Below, piece after piece: positions 28,288 to 37,669 of a DNA stretch of 64,000 nt (the stretch's first letter is position 1; each line of letters starts with the position of its first letter). The DNA comes from an uncultured Thalassotalea sp. (GTDB lineage Bacteria > Pseudomonadota > Gammaproteobacteria > Enterobacterales > Alteromonadaceae). Location: positions 62,001-126,000 of the forward strand of contig CANLNK010000002.1 in the NCBI GenBank assembly GCA_947492575.1, read 5' to 3'. The notes under the pieces were generated by a model that searched no databases, was not told the origin of the DNA, and saw only the letters and a list, made by a program, of their open reading frames with translations. The translations under genes and the position numbers were made by a program.

Positions 28288-30237
28288 ATGACTGACTTTC
28301 ACTTTATTCGCCCTTTGTGGTTAATCGCTTTATTGGCATTACCGGTTATCGTTTGGTTATTGTCTAGGCTTAGAGTTAGCCAATCCGGTTGGCATAAAGT
28401 CTTGCCGCCTCACCTAGCTAAGCAAATGATTGACGGTGGCGCGCAGTCAAAACAAACATCACTTTTACCGGCTGCGCTAATTTATATATTGGTGGTCAGC
28501 GCCCTTGCTGGCCCTGCATGGCAAAAGATTCCACAGCCTGTTTATCAAGTGGATCGAGGCTCAGTCATTATCATGGATATGTCTTATTCCATGTACTCTT
28601 CGGATGTCGCACCCAATCGACTGACTCGAGCTCGCTTCAAAGCTATCGATTTACTGGATAAATTAACCGACGGTGGTGTTGGCCTAATTGCGTATGCAGG
28701 TGATGCATTTATCATCAGTCCACTGACGGAAGATGTAAATAACATCAAATTATTACTCCCATCTCTCAGCCCAGAACTAATGCCAGAGCTTGGCAGCAAT
28801 CCGCTGGCCGCTCTTACTATTGCAAATGAAATGCTAACTAATGCTGGTCACATTGAAGGCGATATCTATTGGTTTACTGACGGCATTGATTACGAAGATG
28901 TCAGCGATATCAATGACTGGTCGTCGAAACACAATCACAACCTCAACATACTTGGTGTCGGCACCAGCTCAGGCGCGCCAATTAAGCTACCGAATGGCGA
29001 ATTGTTAAAAGATAGCACTGGCGCCATCGTCATTCCTAAATTAAGTGAAGAGTACTTATACGGTGTTGCGCAAAACGGTAACGGCAAATATCGCACTCTT
29101 ACTAACGATTTAGATGATATAGAAACCCTAGTAGCAGGCACAATACAAACCCAGCGAGACAAACAACAAGAGAAACAAACCGCTGAATTGCAATTTGGCG
29201 ATCAATGGCAAGAAGCTGGTCCTTACCTATTAATTCCAGTTTTATTGTTGTTACTGGGCTACTTTAGGCGAGGAACCTTACTAGCTATTATGCAATTGAT
29301 CTTGCCATTGACCCTGCTACTCACCCCGACTGAAAAAGCTATGGCGCTCGATTGGCAAAGCTTGTGGAAAACCAAGGACCAACAAGGTCAACAAGCTTTT
29401 AATGAAGAGGCGTTCTCAAAAGCAGCTGAACAATTTAAAAATCCAATGTGGCAAGGCTCTTCACATTACAAAGCAGGGAACTTTGAAGCCGCTGCAGAGG
29501 CTTTTGGTCAGACAGAAAGCGCTGAGGGTTACTACAACCAAGGTAATGCACTGGCCAAACTGCAAAAACTCGACGAGGCAATTAAGGCTTACGAAAAAGC
29601 CTTATCAATGAATGAAACCCACGAAGATGCAAAAGCGAACAAAGCATTGCTGGAGCAACTTAAGCAGCAACAAGAGCAGCAACAAGAGCAGCAGAATCAG
29701 CAAGGTGATAATCAACAGCAAGGCGACAGCGACGATAATCAAGACCAACAAAACGATAGCCAAGATAGTGAACAGAACAATCAAGGCGATCAGCAAGAGT
29801 CACAAGATGGTCAACAAAGTCAGCAAGACCAGCAGCAAGAACAAGATCAGAATGGCGACGCTCAAGATCAGTCTCAGCAGTCTAGCGACCAACAAAATGG
29901 TAGCAATAGCGAAAACCAATCACAAAATAGCGAAAGCAATAGCACTGATAATTCGGATGCTCAGTCTCAAGGTAATGAGTCTGAACAGCAGCAACAAGAT
30001 CAAGCACAAGCACAATCGACAAACAATGATGAAAGTCAGCAACAGAACGATGAACCTGCTAACGCACAATTGAGCGCGGCAGAACAACAAGCCAATGCTG
30101 AAAAAGAACAAAAGCATCAACAATTACTGAAAAAAGTCACTGACGATCCTTATCTATTACTGCGTAACAAAATGCAGCTTGAATATCAAAAACGTCGTCA
30201 AAATGGTTCGACAAACGGAGCGAAGAAAAAGTGGTAA
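28288..30237 (+). CDS. VWA and TPR protein, BatB-BatC fusion with Q/N-rich tail
   Basis: The ATG at 28288, six bases after AGGAGG, gives 649 residues; the frame is open further upstream but only inside the preceding gene. Two N-terminal membrane helices lead to a VWA domain (about residues 85-290, MIDAS D-M-S-Y-S-M). Membrane segments follow near 310-350, then a TPR region (about 385-455). Residues about 457-605 are a low-complexity Gln/Asn/Asp/Ser/Glu tract, and the end is basic (Q-K-R-R-Q-N). The layout joins what are separate BatB and BatC genes in other bacteria. Whether the tail forms a flexible tether or an assembly-prone region is unknown. Confidence 0.88.
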   Translation: MTDFHFIRPLWLIALLALPVIVWLLSRLRVSQSGWHKVLPPHLAKQMIDGGAQSKQTSLLPAALIYILVVSALAGPAWQKIPQPVYQVDRGSVIIMDMSYSMYSSDVAPNRLTRARFKAIDLLDKLTDGGVGLIAYAGDAFIISPLTEDVNNIKLLLPSLSPELMPELGSNPLAALTIANEMLTNAGHIEGDIYWFTDGIDYEDVSDINDWSSKHNHNLNILGVGTSSGAPIKLPNGELLKDSTGAIVIPKLSEEYLYGVAQNGNGKYRTLTNDLDDIETLVAGTIQTQRDKQQEKQTAELQFGDQWQEAGPYLLIPVLLLLLGYFRRGTLLAIMQLILPLTLLLTPTEKAMALDWQSLWKTKDQQGQQAFNEEAFSKAAEQFKNPMWQGSSHYKAGNFEAAAEAFGQTESAEGYYNQGNALAKLQKLDEAIKAYEKALSMNETHEDAKANKALLEQLKQQQEQQQEQQNQQGDNQQQGDSDDNQDQQNDSQDSEQNNQGDQQESQDGQQSQQDQQQEQDQNGDAQDQSQQSSDQQNGSNSENQSQNSESNSTDNSDAQSQGNESEQQQQDQAQAQSTNNDESQQQNDEPANAQLSAAEQQANAEKEQKHQQLLKKVTDDPYLLLRNKMQLEYQKRRQNGSTNGAKKKW

Positions 30238-31967
30238 GAAAAAGCATCCTTTTACTATTGTCCATCATTAGTTTTCAAACACTTGCCTTAACTCAAGTGA
30301 CGGCCACCGTCGATAAGAATCCTGTTACGTTAAAAGAATCGCTAATTTTAACAGTGACTGCTGACGACGATGTCGACGCAAACGCGCTAAATACAGCGCC
30401 GCTTGCAAAAGACTTTATCGTTGGGCGTACCTCGGTTAGTACGCAGACTAGCATGATTAATTTCAAAACCTCGCGCACGACTAAGTGGCAAACAGTGCTT
30501 ATCCCCCGACGTGAAGGCATTATTGAGTTACCGAGTTTAACCGTTGAAGACAAATCGACAGCCCCAATCAGCTTGACCGTGTTAAGCGCAAACGACCCGA
30601 GTGCTAGCACACAACGAGATGTATTTATTGAGGCTGATGTTTCTGACCGAGAAGTCTACGTTCAACAAATGCTGACGTTGACCGTTAAGCTTTATTTTGC
30701 TGCAGAGCTAAAGCGTGGCAGCTTAACTGAGCCGGAGCTAACAGGCGCAACCATTGCTCAAGTTGGCAAAGATCTCGAAGAGGAAGCTATCATCAATGGC
30801 AGACGCTACCGCGTCATTCAGCGTACTTTTAGCATTACACCCCATGAAAGTGGCGATTTTCTCTTAAAATCTCCGATGTTTTCCGGCGAGATTATGGTGC
30901 AATCAGCACGACGCTCTAATTTCTTAAGCTTCGGAGAAACAAAAGCGATAAGTGTACTTGGTGATGAAATCCCACTGACAGTCAAGTCTATGCCAGCTAA
31001 CTATGCTAGCCACTGGCTACCAAGCGAACTCATTACCCTTCACCAGGAATGGCAACCGGCTAACGGTGAATACAAGGTTGGTGAGCCTATTACTCGTACA
31101 ATCACATTAACAGCGGCTGGGGTTGGCGAAGAGCAACTTCCAGAGCTTTCACTGGCTCTTCCGCAAGGGTTGAAAGTATACCCTGATCAGCAAAGTGCAC
31201 ATTCTACTGTTTCTAATGGTCGTTTTGTCAGTCAAACCGTCAATAACTTTGCCATTGTTGCAAGCAAACCAGGCGAATTCACGCTACCTGCGGTTGAAGT
31301 GCCATGGTGGAATACAGTCACCAACCGCCAAGAGGTGGCCAGTTTACCAGCCCAGACCATTACCATTTTACCCAGTGAGATTGCGGAGCCGCGCTCCTAC
31401 AATCCTGAGCCTTCTCCGAAAGCGGCGGAAAGTGCTACAGATAGTATGTCTGCACCTGAAAACATAATTGTCGAACAAGCTTCTTGGCTGCAATGGCTAT
31501 TTCTAGCCCTTTGGTTACTGACGGCAGTTGCTTGGATAACAACAGAGTGGTTGCGCAGAAAGAAACAACCGGGCACTGTAAAACCGTCAACGGCAGTTAG
31601 TCAATCGCACTTAGCCTTAATTGCGGCATGTAAGCAAAATAACGGCAAAGAAGCTTTGTCTTTAATTGTGCCTTGGTTTAACCAACTGAAGCAGTCTTCA
31701 ACGTCGAACGTTGCTCAGAATGGAAGTAAGAGCAATGGTAAAAATGAAGCAAAGACGTTACACGATGTAAAATTGTTAAGTGAAGATGAAGCGCTAGTCT
31801 TAGCAATCGACGAGCTACAGTCATATTACTTCGCTAAAGATTCAGCGCAATCGAACCAGCAGTCATCATGGCAAGGTCAGCGGTTATTGGCTGCTATTGC
31901 CGGCACTACTAGAAACAGAAATAACGCAGAAAGTACGATAGACCTGTCGTTAAACCCTACTCGTTAG
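30231..31967 (+). CDS. BatD family protein
   Basis: This 578-residue protein has a signal peptide (about residues 1-24), a long periplasmic beta-rich BatD region (about 25-420), one membrane helix near 425-445 and a cytoplasmic tail ending in a helical region. The GTG start overlaps the previous stop codon by seven bases. BatD is the usual last member of Bat operons and is thought to display the complex to the periplasm. A hairpin terminator follows, so this closes the operon. Confidence 0.88.
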   Translation: MVRKSILLLLSIISFQTLALTQVTATVDKNPVTLKESLILTVTADDDVDANALNTAPLAKDFIVGRTSVSTQTSMINFKTSRTTKWQTVLIPRREGIIELPSLTVEDKSTAPISLTVLSANDPSASTQRDVFIEADVSDREVYVQQMLTLTVKLYFAAELKRGSLTEPELTGATIAQVGKDLEEEAIINGRRYRVIQRTFSITPHESGDFLLKSPMFSGEIMVQSARRSNFLSFGETKAISVLGDEIPLTVKSMPANYASHWLPSELITLHQEWQPANGEYKVGEPITRTITLTAAGVGEEQLPELSLALPQGLKVYPDQQSAHSTVSNGRFVSQTVNNFAIVASKPGEFTLPAVEVPWWNTVTNRQEVASLPAQTITILPSEIAEPRSYNPEPSPKAAESATDSMSAPENIIVEQASWLQWLFLALWLLTAVAWITTEWLRRKKQPGTVKPSTAVSQSHLALIAACKQNNGKEALSLIVPWFNQLKQSSTSNVAQNGSKSNGKNEAKTLHDVKLLSEDEALVLAIDELQSYYFAKDSAQSNQQSSWQGQRLLAAIAGTTRNRNNAESTIDLSLNPTR

Positions 31968-32026
31968 AGGAAGACCTAGTTAGATTTAATCGCTAAGGTT
32001 TAATCGTTAAGCAATACATCAACTAA

Positions 32027-32052
32027 AGAGGCCTGCATTTGCAGGCTTTTTT
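32027..32052 (+). terminator. Intrinsic terminator of the Bat operon
   Basis: GCCTGC-ATTT-GCAGGC (32031-32046) followed by six T, 60 bp after the batD-like stop codon. Confidence 0.88.
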
Positions 32053-32161
32053 ATACATGACTACTTACTCTCTTGTTTTAATTCATTTTAACTTATGCGG
32101 TCTGCAGGTTTGACATGCTATGCTTATCGCGCCCCAACACCACGAATAAAAATTAACACCA

Positions 32162-32728
32162 ATGTTGAAAAAAATTCGAAATAAAGTTGCGACAACTCTG
32201 GTCTCTTCCAACATGAGTACAAAACAAGTTAGATACGAAGCCCTTGTTAAGGCGCTTCATACCGATATTTATCGCTACGCCTATTGGCTGGTGCAAGATA
32301 AACAAGTTGCCGAAGACTTAGTGCAAGAAACTTTCTTACGCGCTTGGCGGGCACTCGACTCTTTAAAAGATGAAAAAGCAGCCAAGTCTTGGCTGATCAC
32401 TATTTTACGCAGGGAAAACGCGCGCCGATTTGAACGTAAGCGTTTTGAGATGGGCGAGTATGAAGAATCGTCCATCACGGACACTGTCTCACCGTCAACT
32501 GAACAAGAACTCGAAAATCATTGGTTACGAGCTCGCATTAATGAAATGCCAGTTGAGTATAGAGAGCCGCTTGTACTGCAAGTTATTGGTGGCTTTAGTG
32601 GTGAAGAAATAGCAGAACTACTTGATTTGAACAAGAACACGGTGATGACGCGTTTGTTTAGAGCGCGTAACCAATTGAAAGAAGCATTAGAGAAAACACC
32701 ATTGAAAAGAGGTACACACAATGGATGA
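32162..32728 (+). CDS. ECF-type sigma-70 family RNA polymerase sigma factor
   Basis: This 188-residue sigma factor has region 2 (about residues 30-95; V-A-E-D-L-V-Q-E-T-F-L-R-A-W) and region 4 (about 120-175; G-E-E-I-A-E-L-L-D-L-N-K-N-T-V-M-T-R-L-F-R-A-R). Regions 1 and 3 are absent. An in-frame ATG at 32213 would give 171 residues and a more typical ECF N-terminus; neither start has a clear ribosome-binding site. The stop overlaps the downstream DUF3379 gene by eight bases, the usual coupling of an ECF sigma with its anti-sigma. The stimulus is unknown. Confidence 0.92.
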   Translation: MLKKIRNKVATTLVSSNMSTKQVRYEALVKALHTDIYRYAYWLVQDKQVAEDLVQETFLRAWRALDSLKDEKAAKSWLITILRRENARRFERKRFEMGEYEESSITDTVSPSTEQELENHWLRARINEMPVEYREPLVLQVIGGFSGEEIAELLDLNKNTVMTRLFRARNQLKEALEKTPLKRGTHNG

Positions 32729-33434
32729 GTTGCAATTCCGACGCCGTTTATATGAAGATCCAAACGCGCAAGATGCGGAGATCGTTGCGGCTAGAAAGGA
32801 TAACCCAGCGAGAGAACAGTTTGCTAAAGATATTGAAGCACTTGATAGAGATATCGCAGAAGCGTTACGCGTTCCCGTACCTGAAGAGTTATCTGACAAG
32901 TTAATTTTACGTCAAGCGATGGCAAGCCATCAGCATGATAAACGCAAAAACAGAGTTCACTTTGCATTAGCAGCATCTGTCGCTATTGCCTTTGGTGTAC
33001 TCTTTAATTTTCTCCAGTTTTCCAGCGCTTACACGAATATAGGTGACTATGCTCTAGCACATGTTTACCATGAGGAGGGTGTATTTTCTAACGATGGTGA
33101 AGCTAAGGTTACACTTGCGTCTTTGAATAATAAGATGACGTCTTTTAATGGCGTATTTGCTTCACAGGTTGGCGAATTAATGTCTGCCGATTACTGTCGG
33201 TTTGACGGTATAAAGAGCCTGCACTTAGTGTTTAAAGGGGAAACGGCACCGGTCAACGTATTTGTTGTACCAGAGCGCACAGAAGTGAGCTTTACAAGTG
33301 TGTTTGAAGACAAACGTTATCATGGCAGCTCGATTCGAATGGGTGATAATCATGTCATTGTTGTTGGTGAGAAAGACGAAGAAGTGCAAAAGTGGCGAGA
33401 TAACCTTAGCAGCAGCACACAGTGGTCTATTTAA
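32721..33434 (+). CDS. DUF3379 protein, probable membrane anti-sigma factor
   Basis: This 237-residue protein has a cytoplasmic N-terminus (M-D-E-L-Q-F-R-R-R-L-Y-E-D-P) typical of DUF3379, one membrane helix near residues 79-97 (FALAASVAIAFGVLF), and an exported C-terminal domain of about 140 residues. The topology, together with translational overlap with the ECF sigma gene, points to a sigma-sequestering role. That role is inferred from context. Confidence 0.85.
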   Translation: MDELQFRRRLYEDPNAQDAEIVAARKDNPAREQFAKDIEALDRDIAEALRVPVPEELSDKLILRQAMASHQHDKRKNRVHFALAASVAIAFGVLFNFLQFSSAYTNIGDYALAHVYHEEGVFSNDGEAKVTLASLNNKMTSFNGVFASQVGELMSADYCRFDGIKSLHLVFKGETAPVNVFVVPERTEVSFTSVFEDKRYHGSSIRMGDNHVIVVGEKDEEVQKWRDNLSSSTQWSI

Positions 33435-33490
33435 TAACTTGAGCTATCACTGAGTCCATTAGTTTACAATTTATGACAGTGATTGCATTA

Positions 33491-33564
33491 TGTGGGCTAC
33501 CCTAAGACTAGCCCACACTCCTCATTCTTGTTAGCATGCTCGATACTGTTAACAACAAGAATGA
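33491..33564 (+). promoter_or_regulatory. Two inverted repeats in front of putP
   Basis: TGTGGGCTA (33491-33499) pairs with TAGCCCACA (33509-33517). Separately, TCATTCTTGTT (33522-33532) pairs with AACAAGAATGA (33554-33564), ending five bases before the putP ATG. Neither has a following T-run. The first may end the sigma-factor transcript; the second could hide the putP initiation region in RNA or be an operator. Confidence 0.55.
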
Positions 33565-33569
33565 TTTGA

Positions 33570-35027
33570 ATGACCATCGCACTACCCACGCTCGTTACCT
33601 TCATCGGCTATTTGCTAGCTACCTTATCTATTGGTTACATCGCTTATAAAGCAACAGATACATTAAGTGATTATATCCTTGGCGGTCGCCAGTTGGGTCC
33701 TGCTGTTACGGCACTGAGTGTTGGCGCATCTGACATGAGCGGTTGGTTATTACTTGGCTTACCAGGCGCGATTTATTTATCTGGCGCGAGTGAAGTTTGG
33801 ATTGGTGTTGGTCTGGTGATTGGGGCATTTTTCAACTGGCTATTAGTTGCGCCTCGTTTAAGAAAATTTACTGAAAACGCTAATGATTCTCTAACCTTGC
33901 CAGAGTTCTTCGAAAATAGGTTTAATGATAAGTCTCACCTTCTACGTTTTATCTCAGCCTTAACTATTTTAGTTTTTTTCACGTTCTATGTATCTTCAGG
34001 CCTCGTAGGCGGCGCAATTCTATTTGAGAAGGTATTTGGTCTTGATTATATCTCTGCGCTCGTAATTGGCGCGGTAGTCATTGTTTCCTACACCTTTCTT
34101 GGCGGCTTTTTAGCGGTTAGCTGGACAGACTTTTTCCAAGGCTGCCTGATGTTAATTGCACTTGTAGCCCTGCCTATTGTCGCAGTTAACACACTTGGCG
34201 GGCTGGATACTACACAAGCGATTTTAGCTAAGCAAAGCCCTGAGTATGGCGACCTATTTAAAGACTTTACGTGGCTAGGTTTCATTTCCCTGATGGCATG
34301 GGGCTTAGGCTACTTTGGCCAACCACATATTCTCAGTCGCTTTATGGCAATTCGCTCAGTTGAAGATGTCCCCACTTCTCGAAATATCGCCATGATATGG
34401 ATGGTATTATCACTAATGGGGGCTTTAGCAGTCGGTTTAGTGGGGATCGCATATTTCGCAGATACGCCACTAGCTAATCCCGAAACCATCTTCTTGCAGT
34501 TGGCTGAAGCTATTTTAAACCCTTGGGTTGCTGGTATTCTCATTGCTGCAATTTTATCGGCAATCATGAGTACTATCGACTCGCAATTACTCGTTTGCTC
34601 AAGCGTTATTGTTGAAGACTTTTATAAACATATCGCAAAAGAAGAAGCCAGTGAGCATAAATTAGTATGGCTATCTCGATTCTCGCTCGCGGGAATTGCA
34701 GCACTAGCTACAGTAATAGCGACAAACCCTGAAAGTTCGGTACTTGACCTTGTCAGTTATGCTTGGGCAGGTTTTGGTGCAGCATTCGGCCCAACGGTGA
34801 TTTTAAGCCTGTTTTGGGCTAAGTTTAATCGAGTAGGTGCAATAGCAGCGATAGTTTCAGGGGCTATTACTGTGGTCGCATGGAAGCAACTGAGCGGCGG
34901 CATATACGACTTATATGAAATTGTGCCTGGCTTTATCGTTGCGTTACTCGCCGGTGTGGTATTTAGCTTGTTAGTTGATAAGAATAATCACGAACCAAGT
35001 GAAATTTTTCATAAGTTAAATCAGTAA
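33570..35027 (+). CDS. putP: Sodium/proline symporter PutP
   Basis: This 485-residue member of the sodium:solute symporter family imports proline with Na+ across the inner membrane. About 13 membrane helices are predicted. PutP signatures near the N-terminus include L-S-D-Y-I-L-G-G-R and S-D-M-S-G-W-L-L-L-G-L-P-G. The Na+-site segment S-T-I-D-S-Q-L-L-V-C-S-S lies near residue 338. No putA is adjacent. The upstream inverted repeats suggest regulated expression. Confidence 0.95.
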   Translation: MTIALPTLVTFIGYLLATLSIGYIAYKATDTLSDYILGGRQLGPAVTALSVGASDMSGWLLLGLPGAIYLSGASEVWIGVGLVIGAFFNWLLVAPRLRKFTENANDSLTLPEFFENRFNDKSHLLRFISALTILVFFTFYVSSGLVGGAILFEKVFGLDYISALVIGAVVIVSYTFLGGFLAVSWTDFFQGCLMLIALVALPIVAVNTLGGLDTTQAILAKQSPEYGDLFKDFTWLGFISLMAWGLGYFGQPHILSRFMAIRSVEDVPTSRNIAMIWMVLSLMGALAVGLVGIAYFADTPLANPETIFLQLAEAILNPWVAGILIAAILSAIMSTIDSQLLVCSSVIVEDFYKHIAKEEASEHKLVWLSRFSLAGIAALATVIATNPESSVLDLVSYAWAGFGAAFGPTVILSLFWAKFNRVGAIAAIVSGAITVVAWKQLSGGIYDLYEIVPGFIVALLAGVVFSLLVDKNNHEPSEIFHKLNQ

Positions 35028-35172
35028 CAAAACATCTGATAGATACCCAATAACAAACAACTAGGCGTCATAAACAACTGAATGAGATTCCATAGCCTAT
35101 CTTTACGATAATTTATTGGCTAAATAGAATTGATTAACTTATAGTGCCTAGTTAAAACTAAACGTTGTACTC

Positions 35173-35206
35173 TGCTATCAACTGACGCACTTGATGCGTG
35201 ATAGCA
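35173..35206 (+). promoter_or_regulatory. Bulged stem upstream of the EAL-HDOD gene
   Basis: TGCTATCA (35173-35180) and CGCA (35186-35189) pair with TGCG (35195-35198) and TGATAGCA (35199-35206), giving a 12-bp stem with a 5-nt bulge and a 5-nt loop about 65 bp before the start codon. It could be a DNA operator or an RNA element; no known riboswitch was recognised. Confidence 0.4.
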
Positions 35207-35270
35207 TTTGATAGTTTGACCAAAAAGCCGAGTAAATGTTAACGGCAATTTGACAAGGATTTTGTACTCT

Positions 35271-36491
35271 ATGTATTTTTATGCGGCCAGACAGCCCATT
35301 TTAGACAAAAACAAAAACCTCTTCGCTTATGAACTTTTATTCAGGGATAGCATAGACAATATTTTTCCGGATATTGATGGTGATGAAGCTACCAGTAAGA
35401 TGATTGAGGCAAGTAAATTTAACATGGGTATCCATGAATTTACGGGTAATAAGCCTGCCTTCATTAACTTTACGCTCGAGACATTGAGTAAAGGTTACGC
35501 AGGTATGCTTACCAATGAGGAAGTGGTGGTTGAAATACTGGAGACGGTTAAGCCTGGCAAGAAGTTGTTAGCCCTGTGTAAAGACCTTTACGATAAAGGT
35601 TATACGCTAGCGCTGGACGATTACGAGCACCAGAGCGTTTGGGCTCACTTTTACCCATACGTAAAAATTATCAAAATAGATGTCCAAGCCACTGGCATTG
35701 ATGAAATCAAACAGATTAAACAAGCGATAGAGAAATATCCTCACATTCAATTACTCGCCGAGAAAGTTGAGACTCACGAAGAATACAACCAAGCCCTAGA
35801 ATTAGGCTTTGAGTACTTTCAAGGATTCTTCTTTTCTAAACCAGAGATGGTTAAGGCGAAGAACCTTTCTCCCTCTCAAATGGCGATGGCAGAACTGTTA
35901 TACGAAACCAGTAAGCCGGAGATGGATTTAGCAAGTATTACCTCGGTCTTTGAGCGCGATGTATCTCTATCGTATAAATTATTGCGTTATGCTAATTCTG
36001 CGATGTTTAGACGTGCAAGTGAGATTTCTACTATCAAGCAAGCGCTGGTTATTTTAGGCTCTGCTGAATTAAAACGATTCCTTGGATTAATGTTTGCGGC
36101 AAACGTTAACCCAGATAAGCCAACAGAGCTTATTAACATGGCTATGACGCGTGCTAAGTTCTGTGAGCAAATTGCAGGTAAAGTTAATGCACCTCTCGAT
36201 ACCTCACTAGCGTTTCTAACAGGCTTGTTGTCAATGATAGATGCGATACTCGACGAGAGTCTTGAAAGCATCATGGAAAAGCTACCGTTAGCTCAAGAGA
36301 TAAAAGATCCGCTACTCACTCGCAAAGGTGTTATGGCCGCGCTTATTAAGCTGGTGGAACTTATTGAACATGCAGAGTGGGACAAAACAGCGATAGTCAT
36401 GGAGAAGCTGAAGCTTGAAAAAGAGCAAGTCGTAGAAGCTTACAATGAAGCGCTTGCTTGGTCAGATGAACAGGCACAACAAGTGACTTAA
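35271..36491 (+). CDS. EAL-like and HDOD domain signalling protein
   Basis: This 406-residue cytoplasmic protein joins a degenerate EAL domain (about residues 1-200) to an HDOD domain (about 205-395), as in YuxH and Vibrio CdgJ. The EAL signature reads Y-E-L-L-F-R, the D-D-F-G-T-G motif is reduced to D-D-Y-E, and the usual catalytic residues are largely missing, so it is probably a non-catalytic effector. The ATG at 35271 is preferred to the TTG at 35250; AAGGA stands 11 nt before it. CdgJ-type proteins affect motility and biofilm. Confidence 0.9.
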   Translation: MYFYAARQPILDKNKNLFAYELLFRDSIDNIFPDIDGDEATSKMIEASKFNMGIHEFTGNKPAFINFTLETLSKGYAGMLTNEEVVVEILETVKPGKKLLALCKDLYDKGYTLALDDYEHQSVWAHFYPYVKIIKIDVQATGIDEIKQIKQAIEKYPHIQLLAEKVETHEEYNQALELGFEYFQGFFFSKPEMVKAKNLSPSQMAMAELLYETSKPEMDLASITSVFERDVSLSYKLLRYANSAMFRRASEISTIKQALVILGSAELKRFLGLMFAANVNPDKPTELINMAMTRAKFCEQIAGKVNAPLDTSLAFLTGLLSMIDAILDESLESIMEKLPLAQEIKDPLLTRKGVMAALIKLVELIEHAEWDKTAIVMEKLKLEKEQVVEAYNEALAWSDEQAQQVT

Positions 36492-36530
36492 ATACGAGCT
36501 TTTAGTCATATATACAAAAACAGCATCAAT

Positions 36531-36561
36531 AAAAAAACGCTAGCCTAGCTAGCGTTTTTTT
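36531..36561. terminator. Bidirectional terminator between EAL-HDOD gene and galE
   Basis: Perfect 13-bp inverted repeat (36531-36543 and 36549-36561) with A7 and T7 ends, between convergent genes. Confidence 0.92.
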
Positions 36562-36619
36562 ATATACGATAATTTAATGAAAAGTTGAGTCTATCCAACC
36601 CTTTTCTAGCAGCGAACTA

Positions 36620-37627
36620 CTAATACCCTTCAGGGTTACTTGACTGCCAACGCCAGGTATCTTCAATCATGGTATTGAGATCGTATTCCGCTTGCCACCC
36701 CAATAGCGATTGCGCTTTTTCCGCATTGGCAAATACTGTAGCAATATCACCAGCACGTCTTGGCACCACTTTGTATGGGATACTGCGGCCACAAACAGAC
36801 GAGAAAGTGTTTACGATCTCAAGTACTGACGTGCCGTTACCTGTCCCCAAATTAATCGCATGACAGCCTGATAACGCACTTAATTTCTCCAGTGCTTTTA
36901 CATGGCCGTTAGCCAGGTCGACCACATGGATATAATCACGCACTCCTGTACCATCAGGTGTGTTGTAGTCGTCACCAAATACACTTAACTGCTCTAAACG
37001 CCCTACTGCAACCTGTGCGACATAAGGCAACAAGTTATTCGGGATACCATTTGGGTTTTCACCAATTAACCCAGAGGCGTGTGCGCCTATTGGGTTGAAA
37101 TAGCGCAAATTGATAATGGTCCATTCACTATCACTCTTGGCTAAATCAAATAAGATGTTTTCAATCATTAACTTGGTTTGGCCATAAGGATTGGTGGCTG
37201 ATGTTGGCATGGTTTCAATAAGTGGAGACTGGTTATGCTCACCGTAGACTGTAGCTGATGAGCTAAACACCAATTGCTTAACATTGTGGTCAGCCATTGC
37301 CTGAAATAACGTTACAGATCCACTGACGTTATTGTGATAATAACTAAGCGGAATCTCATTTGACTCACCCACGGCTTTCAAACCAGCAAAATGAATGACT
37401 GCGTCTATCTGATGCTCAGTAAATACCTTATCAAGATCACCACGATTGCAAATATCACCTTTAACAAACACTGGCTGTTTGCCAGTAATTTTTTCGATTC
37501 TGTCGAGTACTTTTTCAGAGGCATTTGACAAGTTATCTAAAATAACAACGTCTTGTCCCAGATCTAACAACTGCACAACCGTGTGGCTGCCTATGTACCC
37601 CATTCCACCTGTTAATAATAAGCTCAT
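36620..37627 (-). CDS. galE: UDP-glucose 4-epimerase
   Basis: This enzyme interconverts UDP-glucose and UDP-galactose in the cytoplasm. The 335-residue short-chain dehydrogenase-type protein has TGGMGYIGSH at residues 7-16, the catalytic Ser in S-S-S-A-T-V-Y-G, and Y-x-x-x-K in P-Y-G-Q-T-K. The ATG at 37627 is preceded by AGGAACG; an 11-residue upstream extension lacks such a site. It is the last gene of a minus-strand region making UDP-sugars and activated sulfate, so it probably feeds surface polysaccharide synthesis. Confidence 0.95.
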   Translation of the reverse strand: MSLLLTGGMGYIGSHTVVQLLDLGQDVVILDNLSNASEKVLDRIEKITGKQPVFVKGDICNRGDLDKVFTEHQIDAVIHFAGLKAVGESNEIPLSYYHNNVSGSVTLFQAMADHNVKQLVFSSSATVYGEHNQSPLIETMPTSATNPYGQTKLMIENILFDLAKSDSEWTIINLRYFNPIGAHASGLIGENPNGIPNNLLPYVAQVAVGRLEQLSVFGDDYNTPDGTGVRDYIHVVDLANGHVKALEKLSALSGCHAINLGTGNGTSVLEIVNTFSSVCGRSIPYKVVPRRAGDIATVFANAEKAQSLLGWQAEYDLNTMIEDTWRWQSSNPEGY

Positions 37628-37669
37628 ACGTTCCTCGTAAATACTCTGATAACCTTTCAAAAAACAATA

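Noticed and set aside
29612-30073. 153-codon frame within the VWA-TPR gene
   Set aside because: It is an out-of-frame reading of the Gln/Asn-rich repeat-like DNA (runs of Lys, Asn, Ser); a composition artefact.
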